Notes: generated from the letters alone by a model not told the origin. DNA of 64,000 bases from Macrosoma leucophasiata (GCA_036365455.1 JAWQUS010000023.1:8246001-8310000); one strand, 5' to 3'; shown: positions 1 through 10,918, counted from the stretch's first letter. Made by a program: numbers and translations.

Positions 1-40
1 AGCGAGTTAAAAACGGCGAGGGTTATCGATCTGGAGAGGT

Positions 41-185
41 CGGGAGTGCGTGTCGTGGAGTGAAAGCAATCAGGCCGTCGTAGACAAACTGTCGGGGCGG
101 GCCTTAATTGGCGGTCGCGAGATTTATGCGGGGAGCCGCTCGTCAAGCGCGAGTCGATTTCACACGACCGCGCCGCAACACTAGC
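41..185. repeat. GC-rich noncoding block, copy 1 of 2
   Basis: This block is resembled by 908-1048 in the same orientation. Both share a gtgaaagc start, a gtcg-gg-c-ggc middle, the run atgcggggagccg/c and an end in c-aca-gaccgc/a-aacact. It is richer in GC than its surroundings. The short open frame here has no recognisable protein. It looks like a local duplication of a noncoding element and not like a dispersed transposon, since no TIR, poly-A tail or tRNA boxes are seen. Confidence 0.5.
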
Positions 186-419
186 CACAAGCCATCTTCT
201 CCATTGAACTTGAATGGAACGTGCTTGTATTTTTTAACAGCATGGATTTTAATACAAAGTGAAGGAGCCACTCCCTTCTCATCTGTATGAGATTCCTCCC
301 GAGTTCAAAGATGTTCTATGTCATTGGGAAAAGACATGGAAAGAAATCACGATTACACGGACCCCACATTGCAATAAACACGAACAAATGATAGATTTTT
401 TTTACGTCATGAACTTGGC

Positions 420-590
420 AAACAAACGCGTTATTCACATGATAATATGGATGTTAAATGATAACTGCAGACCACAGATATATTCATGGAAAATAGAGGT
501 CAAAATCCATCAGTGTTACCACCCCTGAGAACTCAGTTGTTTTTTCTCAGAGACATGATGGGGCCATACATTAAAATCCGGCACTTACAC
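420..590 (-). mobile_element. Metulj-like SINE, 3' part
   Basis: On the minus strand this is the 3' portion of the SINE family seen many times in this window: the plus strand carries gatgttaaatgataactgca, then agaggtcaaaat, then cacccctgag. The 5' tactggtggtag head is absent. The copy is old and diverged. Confidence 0.55.
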
Positions 591-907
591 AATAGTTCGT
601 GTTTCTTTAAGATTGAAAAAGTGTAAAGAAGCATTACCTTAGTAATGCGTTTGTGTCAACATTCTTGCTCTTCGACACTGGAACTTGACCAACGGTAGAT
701 TAGAAGCTATTAAATAAGATAAACTGCTAACATTTACGTCATCAAACGAATCAAAGAGGGGAAGAATACGAACGATGAGTTGAAGTTACTTCTCTAATAT
801 ACCACCAATAGATCATCAATCCTAAAAGTATCGGGATATTATGATATCAGCCCAAAAAGAGAGGGTATGGATATGTATAGGTCGAGTGTATATATGTGTG
901 TAGAGAA
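591..907. other. unassigned AT-rich intronic stretch
   Basis: I see no coding segment, tail, TIR or repeat resemblance here. Confidence 0.5.
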
Positions 908-1048
908 TTGTCGTGTTGTGAAAGCCGCCAGGACACTTTATGGCCAAGCTGTCGAGGCTAGCCCCCATTAGGGGTTAAGAGATTCATGCGGGGAGCCACG
1001 TTGATTGAGTTCACTGCATTTACATGACCACAACACTTCATACTGAAT
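908..1048. repeat. GC-rich noncoding block, copy 2 of 2
   Basis: Partner of 41-185. The best preserved part is the run around gattcatgcggggagccac. Overall similarity is moderate, so the duplication is old. The pair lies about 870 bp apart in the intron downstream of the membralin exon. Confidence 0.5.
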
Positions 1049-2290
1049 TTCTTCAAAGTTTTGATTGTGCCCAACTTACACAACAAGTTTGTGTGCAAAA
1101 TAAATTATAATCTTTATTATTAGTATACAGAAATATATTAGGCTATTGAAATTTCCTCTCAAATTATGCCACATTTCAAGTCCATGCAAATTGATTCGCT
1201 AGTCGATGGATCTATTCAACAGTAGATTTTAAAAGACCACTAGCTGTTACTTACAATGTACTCTCCAATACCGAATATTTTCTCTAACATATAAAATTCT
1301 CGTGTCATTGTTTGTAACAATACTCCTATGAGACGGCTTGACCGATCATGATAAAACTTTGTGTGTATATTTGGAAGGTATGAGAATCGGTTGTAGTCTA
1401 CTTTTTATATCCTAGTGGTAAGAAAAAAATTCTCACAATCTTTTTTTTTTTTTTCGATTTTTTAGACATTTCATTTTTAATACCACTAAGGCGAACCAAA
1501 GTTCGTCAGGCAGCTTCTAATTTTATAATATTCTTTAAATATCAAATACCAAATTTCGCATTAAGCAATCAATAATAAGAAGATTTAATACAATACTGCA
1601 TATCGAAAATGTGCTTTTTACGATGTCGACGTAACTTAATTGTATTCGCAGAAGAGTACAGTACCTACTGCACTTATAGGATATTCTATACATTATTGCT
1701 TTGAGAAGAATACAGAGCTGAAATTGACAAAGACTACTAAGGTACACTTTTCTCCGTACAAAAGAGTATAAAGAACATAAATTAATATTACATGCTATTT
1801 TTATAAGGACTTAATTCAATTTAACCTCATATGCAGGCAGAAGCTTTTATCATGCAGTATAAGACTTCTTTCGCCGTTTTATCGTGGAATATTAAAGTTG
1901 TTGTTTCCTGAACTCTCGAAGATATGATTTGAGTACAAAATTATTTATCATAATATATATCAACGTAAATATGGAGGATATACCTAACTTTGGCGGAGGC
2001 TTTTGTCCAGCAGTGGACGTCATTCGGGTAAATAGATAATAATTATTGGCTTCGCGCGCACTTTACTACCAAACTGGACACCATATTAATTTCATTGCGA
2101 TTTTGATATAAATTTTGTCACACAAATGTTTTATCAATTACCAACACAATAAAAAATATTATGTACCAAATTAATGCAGGCGGAATAGAAACGTTTTACA
2201 TAAATTGAACAGTTTCCATAAAATAGAGGAGGATAAGAATAGCATGTTTCAATGGTCCGTCAGATTGACAGTTGAAAATAAATGTTACTT
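1049..2290. other. AT-rich intronic stretch with faint repeat traces
   Basis: Around 1318-1530 the text gagacggcttgaccgatcat followed by a T-run (1441-1454) and gttcgtcaggcagct resembles non-autonomous Helitron-like repeats common in Lepidoptera, but no clean ends are visible. At about 1990-2026 ggcttttgtccagcagtgga is an RTE-type LINE or SINE tail. The rest shows nothing recognisable. Confidence 0.35.
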
Positions 2291-2294
2291 AGAG

Positions 2295-2560
2295 ATGTCC
2301 CTCTAACGAAGGCGGCGTTGTTTTTGCGGGGTCCTGAGATCGGAGAGGGGGGAACTAGTCCCCTTGGTGGGGGACACGGTGCCGTTTTCAATTTGTTTTA
2401 TTTGCGCTTGTTTTAATAGCGCTCACTTCTCCTTATTGCCCACGACGACCGGCCAAATTGCTTCGTGCCTGGACGCCTTTTGATTAAGGAAGCACACGCG
2501 CGAACCACGCGCAATAACAGATGCTGGGCCGTTTGTAAACAACACTGGTGGATACATGGC
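2295..2560. other. GC-rich noncoding island
   Basis: Markedly GC-richer than the neighbouring sequence, without a long open frame on either strand and without repeat signatures. It has G-runs near 2335-2375 and ccacgacgaccggcc near 2440. The pattern fits a conserved noncoding element, but conservation cannot be judged from one genome. Confidence 0.3.
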
Positions 2561-2738
2561 TAACAGATATATTGGTTCGACTACGAATCGACTAAGGCGA
2601 TTGTACTAATTATCTAGTTTATATCGACTCAGATTGCATTTAAATCTTGCTTTTCATTTATTAATTTTAGATATATGTTAGCATTGAATGATAAAACATA
2701 CTATTAAGAACATACATTTTCAGATATATTTCACACTT

Positions 2739-2910
2739 TTTTAACGACGGTGGCAAACAATTATGCAGTTCACATAGATAATAAGTGATGACTGCAACCT
2801 ATTGACATCTACACAAAAACCAGAGATCAAAATGCAGATCTATGCGTTGCCAGCCCTGAGACCTAAGCTGTTATGTCTCTGTTATAGTAATTTATGGCAC
2901 TAAGAATACT
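2739..2910 (-). mobile_element. Metulj-like SINE, 5'-truncated
   Basis: The plus strand begins with a T-run (the reverse of the poly-A tail), then ggtggcaaacaattatgcag, gtgatgactgcaacctattg, the internal aaaaccagagatcaaaatgc and ctgagacctaag. It matches the 3' half of the full copies at 4783-5042 and 9631-9893. Confidence 0.7.
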
Positions 2911-3014
2911 AGACAGGGGACGTAAACGTCATGCTATTTAAAACAAATATAACAATAATATAATAAAATTGAAGAGTTTACATATATATACGCCACGTAT
3001 TATAGGAACGTCTT

Positions 3015-3221
3015 GTGGTCCAGGGGCTTATGGAAGGAAAGCTGTCGCGCGGTGGATCGCCAACGAGTTGGATAGACGTCATAAAAACTGCCACAAAAAA
3101 ATCGATAGTCCAAAATAGCCGAGACGCTGAAGACCGCAACAAATGGAGACGTATCGCAAAAGCTGCAGCATCTGCAGAAAATGCATCATCGCCACCACGA
3201 CCACTCTGTGAAGAGTGAACG
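3015..3221 (+). pseudogene. non-LTR retrotransposon ORF2 C-terminal fragment
   Basis: A 67-residue frame reads EGKLSRGGSPTSWIDVIKTA and then ...RNKWRRIAKAA before its stop. This is the C-terminal tail of LINE endonuclease/reverse transcriptases of the RTE and related groups, where a G-K/R-R-S-RG-SPT-W-D motif is followed by D-R--WR. Nothing of the endonuclease or RT domain lies upstream, so it is a 5'-truncated insertion. The start codon is not biological. The frame is still open, but the fragment cannot be functional. The clade is uncertain. Confidence 0.55.
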
Positions 3222-3780
3222 ACTAAAGAGGAAGAGGATTATACCTACTTACTAACATTTACTAGAGAGTTTTACGGCTATATCATCGCACTTTAATCAT
3301 AAGGTACAATAGTTAAGTGAATGTGAAAGGAGCGCTTACACATTGTGAAATGATGATCAAAACGCAGCGAGAACAGCAGATAGTTTACATATTTTAGGAA
3401 TAATAAAGAACGCAATTATCGTACGTTCAATATAAATTTGAAGCAGAATTTATTATTTCTCATAAAAGACAGTCATTTATTAAGTTATAACGAGTTGATA
3501 TGATCACAAACATCAAACCGAGTGCGTGAAGGAGCCGTAATGTGAGCGAATGAAAGCAAACATTCGAATGTCACACAAAATAACGAGCTCAATACAAACA
3601 TACGTAGAGCGTAAATAAACAGGTCGAGGTTATGCTATTATAAATAATTTGATGAATACAACCCGATAGTGTACTTAGTGGTGACTGACGCACCTGTAAC
3701 TATAACTTTAATGGAATTCAATACAAAAACCTACTTTAGGTAGTTCTAGAACAGGATCGCACATGACACCCATTTACTTT
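3222..3780. other. unassigned intronic stretch
   Basis: AT-rich. No gene, tail, TIR or known repeat is recognised. Confidence 0.5.
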
Positions 3781-4047
3781 ATTGTTTTATATTATTTCGC
3801 ATTAACACATGCTTGTGAAATTTATTTAAAAAAAAAATGGAAAGAAAAATTTGACTTGTATGGCAATAGATGGCGCTTCTGCCACCATAAGGTAATGCAA
3901 TAAATGTGAAGGAAAGATTTGACAAATTGGGCAAGACTTCGGTAGCTCAGTTGGAAGAGCGGCTGGACTAGATAGATTCCCAGTGGCCGCGAGTTCGAGT
4001 CTCGCCTGATGTCAAATTTTTCATTCCATTTTTCTTTAAAAAAAAAC
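3781..4047 (+). mobile_element. palindromic element carrying a tRNA-like module (copy A)
   Basis: The left side reads attgttttatattatttcgc and acatgcttgtgaaat, then aaaaatggaaagaaaaattt. The right side is the inverse, aaatttttcattccattttt, followed by ctttaaaaaaaa. Between them lies the tRNA-like segment 3935-4013. The same design recurs at 11790-12103, 16984-17162 and 17164-17486. Here the outer part of the right arm is missing. No encoded protein is seen, so any movement would need proteins from elsewhere. Confidence 0.6.
3935..4013 (+). other. tRNA-like sequence inside the palindromic element
   Basis: It has an acceptor-like pair (gacttcg / tgatgtc, one weak position), a D-arm or A-box-like tagctcagttggaagagc, and a T-arm with B box gcgagttcgagtctcgc. 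The anticodon arm is enlarged by a duplicated gat and cannot be assigned with confidence. The location inside a repeated element and the missing canonical anticodon stem argue against a working tRNA gene. The A and B boxes could still recruit RNA polymerase III. Confidence 0.6.
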
Positions 4048-4502
4048 CATTTACTTTGTCAATTGGATGTTCCAACTAGCGAAGCAAGTCGTGATAATAT
4101 AAATATACCTATTACAATTTGCACGTTTGTCATTATACGGCCAAAATGACTGAGATTAGGTAGTTCAAGTCACAAAAAAAGAATTAGTTTTCTTTTTAGT
4201 TCTCATTAGGTATTAAAAATATGATGAACTCTGAGAATAAAATGCAAGTTATTTTGAGTAAAAAGCACAATAACAACTCTGTGATCAATAATAGTATAAA
4301 CTGATTCCAAGAAAGAATTTCTTGGTCAGGTTATTCATCAGAATAAATTATTCTTTAGACGGCAAACTTAGTAAACCAAGAGACGAAATGTTAAAATTTA
4401 TATGTAACAATTGAACTACATTAAATGTCAATATTTTCGTATCAAAACACAATCATAATTCGATATACTAAAATAAAAGTTTTTCCGAGTCATAATATAA
4501 TG
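4048..4502. other. unassigned intronic stretch
   Basis: AT-rich. No gene or repeat is recognised. Confidence 0.5.
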
Positions 4503-4715
4503 TTGACGCGAGCCTCGTTTCAATACGCTAATTAATATCGCCGCAGTTTACACCTGAGTACTGTCCGATATTACGTACTATCGGAGCCCGCTAATTGGCT
4601 GGCCATTTTGTAAGTTAACATTGTGGTATGGTATATTTTCATTCTCTAAAAGCCAATTTGTGTCGTACGTGAATGGAGTGCTTTTTTTTATATGAATAAA
4701 TAAGTACTTAGTTGA
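4503..4715. repeat. duplicated noncoding block, copy 1 of 2
   Basis: It shares with 5270-5475 the ordered strings caatacgctaattaatatcg, tggccattttgtaagttaac, cattgtggtat and aaaagccaatttgtgt. The strings containing TAATTA (a homeodomain-type core) and ggccattttgtaagttaaca are near identical, whereas the sequence between them has drifted. No coding frame spans it. This pattern suggests a duplicated regulatory-type element. Confidence 0.6.
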
Positions 4716-4782
4716 TTTTGTAGCTTGATCTTTGATGCGATGATGATGCTAATGTGAACAAAGTGATGAAAATTAATTTACA

Positions 4783-5042
4783 TGGTTTTTTTAATACACA
4801 TTGATGTTAAGTGATGACTGCAACCTTTTTTGACACTTACACAATGACCAGAGGTCAAAATGCAGATGCGTTGCTACTCCCGAGGCCTAAGGTGTTATGC
4901 CTCTGTGCCGGAAATTACAGGGTCGTACATTACCACCTGACCGGACGATAGTACTGAACATTACTATTTAGCGGCAAGTATATTAGGTAATGCGGTGGTG
5001 CTTACGCCCGAGAGCTCCGTCACTGGAGCTCTACCACCAGTA
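4783..5042 (-). mobile_element. Metulj-like SINE, near full length
   Basis: On the minus strand it starts with tactggtggtagagctc (reverse of ...gagctctaccaccagtaa at 5025-5042) and ends in a poly-A tail (T-run near 4786). The internal segments ggtcaaaatgcagatgcgtt and cctaaggtgttatgcctctg match the other copies. At about 260 bp it is one of the fullest copies in the window. Confidence 0.75.
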
Positions 5043-5269
5043 ATCTCTTTCTATATTACGCTACAATAGCATAATAAATAAATACATATTCCACGTATTT
5101 AAGACGGCAGTCAAAGTAGACGCCAAAATCAATACTCAAATATATAATGAACAAAAGCATTCCTATAAATGTCTGTATGAAAAAAAAATGCAAAATGATT
5201 TCGATAAAATAACAACATTACAAGTATTTTCCGCGGCCATAACTCAACAAGCCGAGAGCAAATGATGGG

Positions 5270-5475
5270 AACGCGAGCCACGCTTCAATACGCTAATTAA
5301 TATCGTCACAGTCCACACCTGTCCAATAGGTATAACGCACTCTCTGAGTTCGCTCATTGACTGGCCATTTTGTAAGTTAACATTGTGGTATATTTTGATT
5401 CTCAAAAAGCCAATTTGTGTTGTACGTAAATTGTGTGCATTTGTTCTTTGTTATAGATAAATAAGTAGTTGCGTG
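5270..5475. repeat. duplicated noncoding block, copy 2 of 2
   Basis: Partner of 4503-4715, 767 bp away in the same orientation, separated by the SINE at 4783-5042 and unrelated sequence. The ends of the block are best preserved. The middle (5320-5350) differs by substitutions and short indels. Confidence 0.6.
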
Positions 5476-5671
5476 AGTTGCTAGATACTATTGCCTACAG
5501 TGCGACGCAAATCACTATATTCACTATCATTCCAAAATACGATATATTATACTAATGAAACAATAACAAAATTATTGAATGCTCAATTCAATATAGAATT
5601 CAATGAAAAACTAGCTGTTGCGACTTCTTCGTAAAAAATACAGTATAACCGCACCCTGACAGTGATATACA

Positions 5672-5828
5672 CTGAAAATTCAAATAATTATTTCCATACA
5701 TATTTTTATTTTACGTTCTAGTGGCGATACCTGACTTGTAGGCCTCATAGTCTGAGGCCTACAAGTCAGGTATCGCCACTAGAACGTAAAATAAAAATAT
5801 GTATGAAAATAATTATTTGAATTTTCAG
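5672..5828. repeat. 157-bp near-perfect palindrome
   Basis: Left arm 5672-5747 and right arm 5753-5828 are reverse complements over 76 positions with a single mismatch (tttcc versus gaaaa context near 5692/5806). A five-base spacer, tagtc, lies at 5748-5752. As RNA it would fold into one long hairpin. No TIR-transposon target duplication could be recognised at the edges. It may be a fold-back element, a replication or repair inversion, or a hairpin RNA source. Confidence 0.9.
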
Positions 5829-6404
5829 TCCTTATTATACACACGCATCCTATTAAGCTCGAGCAACTCACAATCAAGGTTTGAAAAAAAAAGGTTTAAA
5901 GACATTTGTTTCCTCATAAATATTTACAGTCACTTACTTACCTACATGAGAAACAGTTGTACAGTGTAAACGTTTGTTGGGCTATTTAAAATTATCGTAA
6001 TAAAATCACAAATCACATCACATCACTGAACGTAAAGTAACAATTTTATTGTTTATAATTATGAACTGATGTAGGTAGTTCCAGATTAGACTGAACTCAG
6101 CTTGCATTTAACGTCGTCAGTTTCATTTCATAACACACTCACTATTAACACCGATATATCTGTACTTAAAAATATATTTATAAGGATATTTCCTTCATAA
6201 TTTGCTATTGAATCAGTTTGTTCGCGAAGTGGCATATCTGAGTATTTAGAATAAATAACCGCCGTGTGGGGTCAGACAATATTTAAGAAAATTATTCTAA
6301 AAACGTAAAAAAAAATTAGAAAAAATCATATTGATGAAAACGGCGATTTGTTACCTATAAAACAGACGAAAAACTTGAACAAAAATAATAATTACAGTGC
6401 TGAA
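5829..6404. other. intronic stretch with a possible recursive splice site
   Basis: Mostly featureless AT-rich sequence. On the minus strand, positions 5943-5940 read AG directly followed by GTAAGTAAG, after the pyrimidine-rich tttctcatgt. GTAGGTA is frequent in lepidopteran DNA, so this may be chance. Confidence 0.25.
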
Positions 6405-6639
6405 CAATAAATATTGCACATCGAGCCTAGGAAGGAGACTTCGGCTTATTTAGGGTCTGTAGAGCGTTATCTCTTTCGCACCGTACCTATTCGACGTTTG
6501 TCGACCATTTTGAGCAAGTTTTGACCAATACCGGACTGCTTGTGCTTACGTAGGCAGTGTGCAATAGAGATAACGCTCTTCGAAGTCGAAACGAACCGAT
6601 CGTCTCTTACGCAGGCTCGATGTGCAATATTAATTATTG
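6405..6639. mobile_element. MITE with terminal inverted repeats
   Basis: The ends are inverted copies: left caataaatattgcacatcga, right tcgatgtgcaatattaatta followed by ttg. A second inner inverted pair, agagcgttatctct / agagataacgctct, follows. The element is 235 bp with no coding capacity. It ends 45 bp from the membralin exon. The transposon superfamily is not determined. Confidence 0.65.
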
Positions 6640-6682
6640 AGTACTGTAAGTATTTGTTACGCTTGTGAACTATATGCACTTA

Positions 6683-7376
<694 letters not shown>

Positions 7377-7903
7377 TTAGGATCCTACTGCTGAATCATT
7401 TCGTTCATCCAGATATGCTGCAAACCTTATTTTTATGCAGATTTATAATCTAGACATCTAGAGAATATATATCCACTAGGTTGCCAATCAACATTTGGCC
7501 GCAAGTATTTTTAATATTTTTTTCAACTCCTATTTCCGGCCGATTTAATTTAGATCCCGTATATCATAATAATGAGAAAAAAATAGCATTAATTTAGTAT
7601 GTAAATAATACATGTACATTATGTACGTAAAAAGTTATCGGGGCGGAACGAAAATAGGTAGGGGCGGGCAAGTGCGCAACGGCAGCCGTGATTTTTTAGA
7701 GTCTTATGCATAAACGTGTGATATACGTAGACGATATTTTATTAAAAAAAAATCTTACCCAAAAAGAATATATAAAAAAATGCTTGCGGCCAAATTTTGA
7801 TTGGCAACCTAGTGGATATATATACTCTAGATTATAAATATGCATAAAAATGGGTTTGCAGCATATCTGGATGAACGAAATGATTCTGCAGTGGGATCCT
7901 AAT
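7377..7903. mobile_element. MITE with very long inverted repeats
   Basis: The left arm (7377 to about 7510) and the right arm (about 7780-7903) are reverse complements. Shared strings include ttaggatcc, gaatcatttcgttcatccag, atatgctgcaaacc, atatatccactaggttgcca and atttggccgcaag. The arms are about 130 bp and a non-coding centre separates them. It is about 527 bp in total. Superfamily unknown. Confidence 0.75.
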
Positions 7904-7999
7904 CTACAAGGAGCAATAAGAACGTGTGAAGTTACGTTTCGAAAGCCATTCAACGGAAGTTGTACAGCTTAGAGTATATATTCCATACTCTAAGTTATT

Positions 8000-8528
8000 C
8001 AGTCACTTTCATCTTTCAGTTTCGTGCAAGCAATTAGTGTAACCTCGTTGTCGAGCTCGAGTGCATATTTCAACACAGCAAGGGAAGCCGCATTAAAATA
8101 TCGCAGGTCATGTGTGCCAACATTGGAGCCAATTCTGGTGTCGAGGTGTCGGACTAATTAGGTGACGATAATTACCTACGCGTTATGACCGAAACCTGAG
8201 TATTCGCTACCAACTTATAATCAAATTTCAGGCGATCCCCTGCACTTGAATGCAATGCAATAAGATGTTTTGGCTCTTTAAGTGTCTGACATCATAACAT
8301 TTTAAAACGATTTATTTTATTTTTTTACTTACACTAATATGAAGTTGGTTCTATCTAGAACTTAAGAAAAAAATGGTTCTGAAATAGGTACTTCAGGGTT
8401 ACTGTTCCCTATATTAGTGTTTATAATGTATAGCATTAATATTATTTTATTTTTAACTTTGTACATGTTTATAGTATGATATGGGCCCTAGTTGCCTGCA
8501 ATAAATGAATCTTCTTCTTTTTCTTCTA
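8000..8528. repeat. tandem noncoding unit, copy 1 of 3
   Basis: First of three direct repeats with a unit of about 548 bp (next copies at 8529 and 9078). The GC-rich part (8030-8245) has gagctcgagtgcatatttca, gccgcattaaaatatcgc, catgtgtgccaacattggag and tgtcggactaattaggtg. The AT-rich remainder includes a truncated tail (8485-8515, gatatgggccctagttgcct plus aataaatga) of another repeat. No protein is encoded. Confidence 0.7.
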
Positions 8529-9077
8529 TAAGATGTAGCAACTCCAAACGTGGCTTCTATGCAAGCAATTGCTTTACACGCCGGTACGGAGCTTATTAAC
8601 CGACTGGCTAAAAGGTGACTAAGTTTCATGCAACCAATTAGGGTATCTCGCTGTTGAGTCGAGTGCATATTTCAGCACTGCAAGCGAAGCCGCATTAAAA
8701 TAACGCGGGTCATGTGTGCAGATACCGGAGCCGAGTCTGGTGTCGGAGTGTCGGACTAATTAAATGTCGACAATAACGTGCTAACGACCGAAACCCGAGT
8801 ACCCACTACAAACTTATTAACAGATTTACTACGGATCAGCAGCGGGCGATCCCATGCACTTGAACCTCGAGATATTTTCGCTCTTCATGTCTGTGACGCC
8901 ATTACATTTTATCATGGTTTTGTTAATGCTGAGGCGAACACTAATACTAAGAAGGTGCTGTCTAGAACTAAAAAATATTTAGTTCTGAAATGGGTATGCA
9001 AGATATGTAATACCTCTAATTCAAGTGCAAAATTCCCTATCAGAAAATTGGGTACTTGATAGAAAATTGAAAATTTT
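8529..9077. repeat. tandem noncoding unit, copy 2 of 3
   Basis: Same unit as 8000-8528. It shares the GC-rich core (8634-8865), a preceding segment with acgtggcttctatgcaa and ttattaaccgactggct, and a following segment with tctagaact and agttctgaaa. Similarity extends through the AT-rich part, so whole units were duplicated and not merely a motif. Confidence 0.7.
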
Positions 9078-9430
9078 CGCTATAAGACCTAGCGGCTCCA
9101 GACGTGGCTTTTATGCGACCATTTCCTTTACCTGCTAATAGTCACTAGGAACCTATTAACCGACTGTCTAAAAGATTTCATGCCACCAATTAGTGTACCT
9201 CGATGTCGAGCTCGAGTGCATATTTCATCAATGCAAGCGAAGCCGCATTAAAATATCGCGGGTCATGTGTGTCGACACCGGAGCCGAGTCTGGTGTCGGG
9301 GTGTCGGACTAATTAGGTGTCGACAATTACGCGCTAACGACCGAAACCCGAGTACTCGCTACCAGCTTATTAAACAACTTGCTACGGACCAGCGGCGGTC
9401 GATCCGTGCATTTGAACCTTGAGATGTTCT
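9078..9430. repeat. tandem noncoding unit, copy 3 of 3 (partial)
   Basis: The third unit carries agacgtggcttttatgcgac, the GC-rich core 9181-9420 and the end gatccgtgcatttgaacctt. It stops soon after, where a hairpin (9469-9519) begins. Copies 2 and 3 are more alike in the core (gcgggtcatgtgtg, ccggagccgagtctggtgtc) than either is to copy 1. Confidence 0.7.
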
Positions 9431-9468
9431 TTAGGTTGCTGACTTCATGAAGTGATCTAATTATATAT

Positions 9469-9519
9469 AACTGATAAAAAAAATCCACGATAAGATCGAT
9501 TTCATCGTGGATTTAATTT
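9469..9519. repeat. short inverted repeat (hairpin)
   Basis: aaatccacgat and atcgtggattt form a perfect stem of 11 bp around a short loop, extended imperfectly by aactgata... and ...tttagtt. Function unknown. Confidence 0.6.
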
Positions 9520-9630
9520 CTTTTAGTTATATTTTAATTTTGTTGATGCTGGTTATCTACTAATTTAATCTAGACACAGATAAATTGATCACTTATAAAT
9601 TTTTCACTTTGTAAATAACATTCTTCTTTA

Positions 9631-9893
9631 CTGGTGGTAGAGTTCTAGAGTAGGAGCTCCAAAGCGTAGGCACCGACACATTACTTAGTCCATCTGCCGC
9701 CAAATGGTAATAAACAGCACTAGTGTTCCGGTTAGATGTTGATGTCGCCCCGTATTAACTATCACAGTGACATAACAATCCATCTGCATTCTGACCTCTG
9801 GTTTTAGCGTGGGTATCTATGGGCTGCAGTCATCACTAAACATGCACGTGAACTGCATGCCTGTTTGCCACCTTCATTACATAAAAAAATCTT
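9631..9893 (+). mobile_element. Metulj-like SINE, full length
   Basis: Starts with ttactggtggtagagttcta, carries cgccaaatggtaa, gcattctgacctctggtttt and ggctgcagtcatcactaaac, and ends with catt-acataaaaaaa. This copy best defines the family in this window. The head and the gtctatgggct-cagt-atcac segment are typical of the lepidopteran Metulj group. Confidence 0.75.
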
Positions 9894-9949
9894 AGAAATA
9901 ATATAGTTTAAAATAACGTCTTGTATATCGATAATAGTCACCATAAGTA

Positions 9950-10425
9950 TCATTCCAAATGAATATTCAAATTCACATTTGAATTTAGGACATTCATAAT
10001 TGAAAGCGAACTCGATACTACATTCGCGTCGTGATGACGCATCGTAAGTGTGGCGACATCTCGAATGTGGCGAGATAACTCAATATACCGCGGACAACTG
10101 TCCGGCGCCGCGACCGGGGCCGCATTTGCATTTTGATGAGGCCCGACACTGATACAATAAACACGTTAGGGGCACCGTCGGAAGGCTGCCGCCACCCGAT
10201 CCCGCCAGCGACGTTTAACCATATAACCCATAACTGCATTTGCCCAATTAATTTCGCATCTCAATTTCCCCCGGTCCCTAGATAAATATGTTACAACATG
10301 TCGTATCTGAACAAGGAACATGTAAAGCATCAAACTATAAACACTTTTTAGATAAATAGTTGTTTATGTCATCAAATATTATACTGTTTAAAGTACAATA
10401 AAGGCATTCAAATATGTACAAATCG
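9950..10425. repeat. tandem duplication with an invariant core, copy 1
   Basis: Direct repeat of 10480-10918. The flanks (9950-10075 and 10260-10425) match the partner only loosely, with indels. The central stretch from gataactcaatataccgcgg (10072) to cataactgcatttg (about 10240), about 170 bp, is identical base for base in both copies. The core is GC-rich (ccggcgccgcgaccggggcc). A 73-codon minus-strand frame crosses it, but I recognise no protein in it. Confidence 0.8.
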
Positions 10426-10479
10426 GAAATGTTTACTAATCAAGTATTGAGAAAATGTACGCGTCTATACATCCTTGAA

Positions 10480-10918
10480 AAAATATATTTAAATTCACGT
10501 TCAAATTTAGCACATGCAAAATTGAAAGCGTACTCGAAACTACCCTCGCAAGTGTGGCGACATCTCGAATGTGGCGCGGAGATAACTCAATATACCGCGG
10601 ACAACTGTCCGGCGCCGCGACCGGGGCCGCATTTGCATTTTGATGAGGCCCGACACTGATACAATAAACACGTTAGGGGCACCGTCGGAAGGCTGCCGCC
10701 ACCCGATCCCGCCAGCGACGTTTAACCATATAACCCATAACTGCATTTGTCCAATTAATTTTGCATCTCAATTTTCCCCGGTCCCTAGATACATATGTTA
10801 CATATCGCATCTAAACAAGAAACGCATTACAAACCAAACTATAAACCCTTTTTATCTGTGTTACGCAAAGTTTATGTCACACGATAATGTACTGTATAAA
10901 GTACAGTAAAAGCGTTTA
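10480..10918. repeat. tandem duplication with an invariant core, copy 2
   Basis: Partner of 9950-10425, about 510 bp downstream. The identical core runs from about 10580 to 10750. Just outside it the copies differ by single substitutions (ttgcccaatt versus ttgtccaatt) and by a two-base insertion (gtggcgcggagat versus gtggcgagat). The outer flanks are much more different. Confidence 0.8.

Noticed and set aside
5672..5828. microRNA precursor
   Set aside because: The arms are too long and too perfect for a typical miRNA, and no known mature miRNA sequence was recognised.
8000..9430. CRISPR array
   Set aside because: The repeats are about 548 bp with no short repeat-spacer pattern, and the genome is eukaryotic.
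10018..10746. A duplicated 68-73 codon minus-strand protein gene
   Set aside because: The identical frame comes from the identical DNA core. Just outside the core the frames diverge with an indel, and no protein family is recognised.
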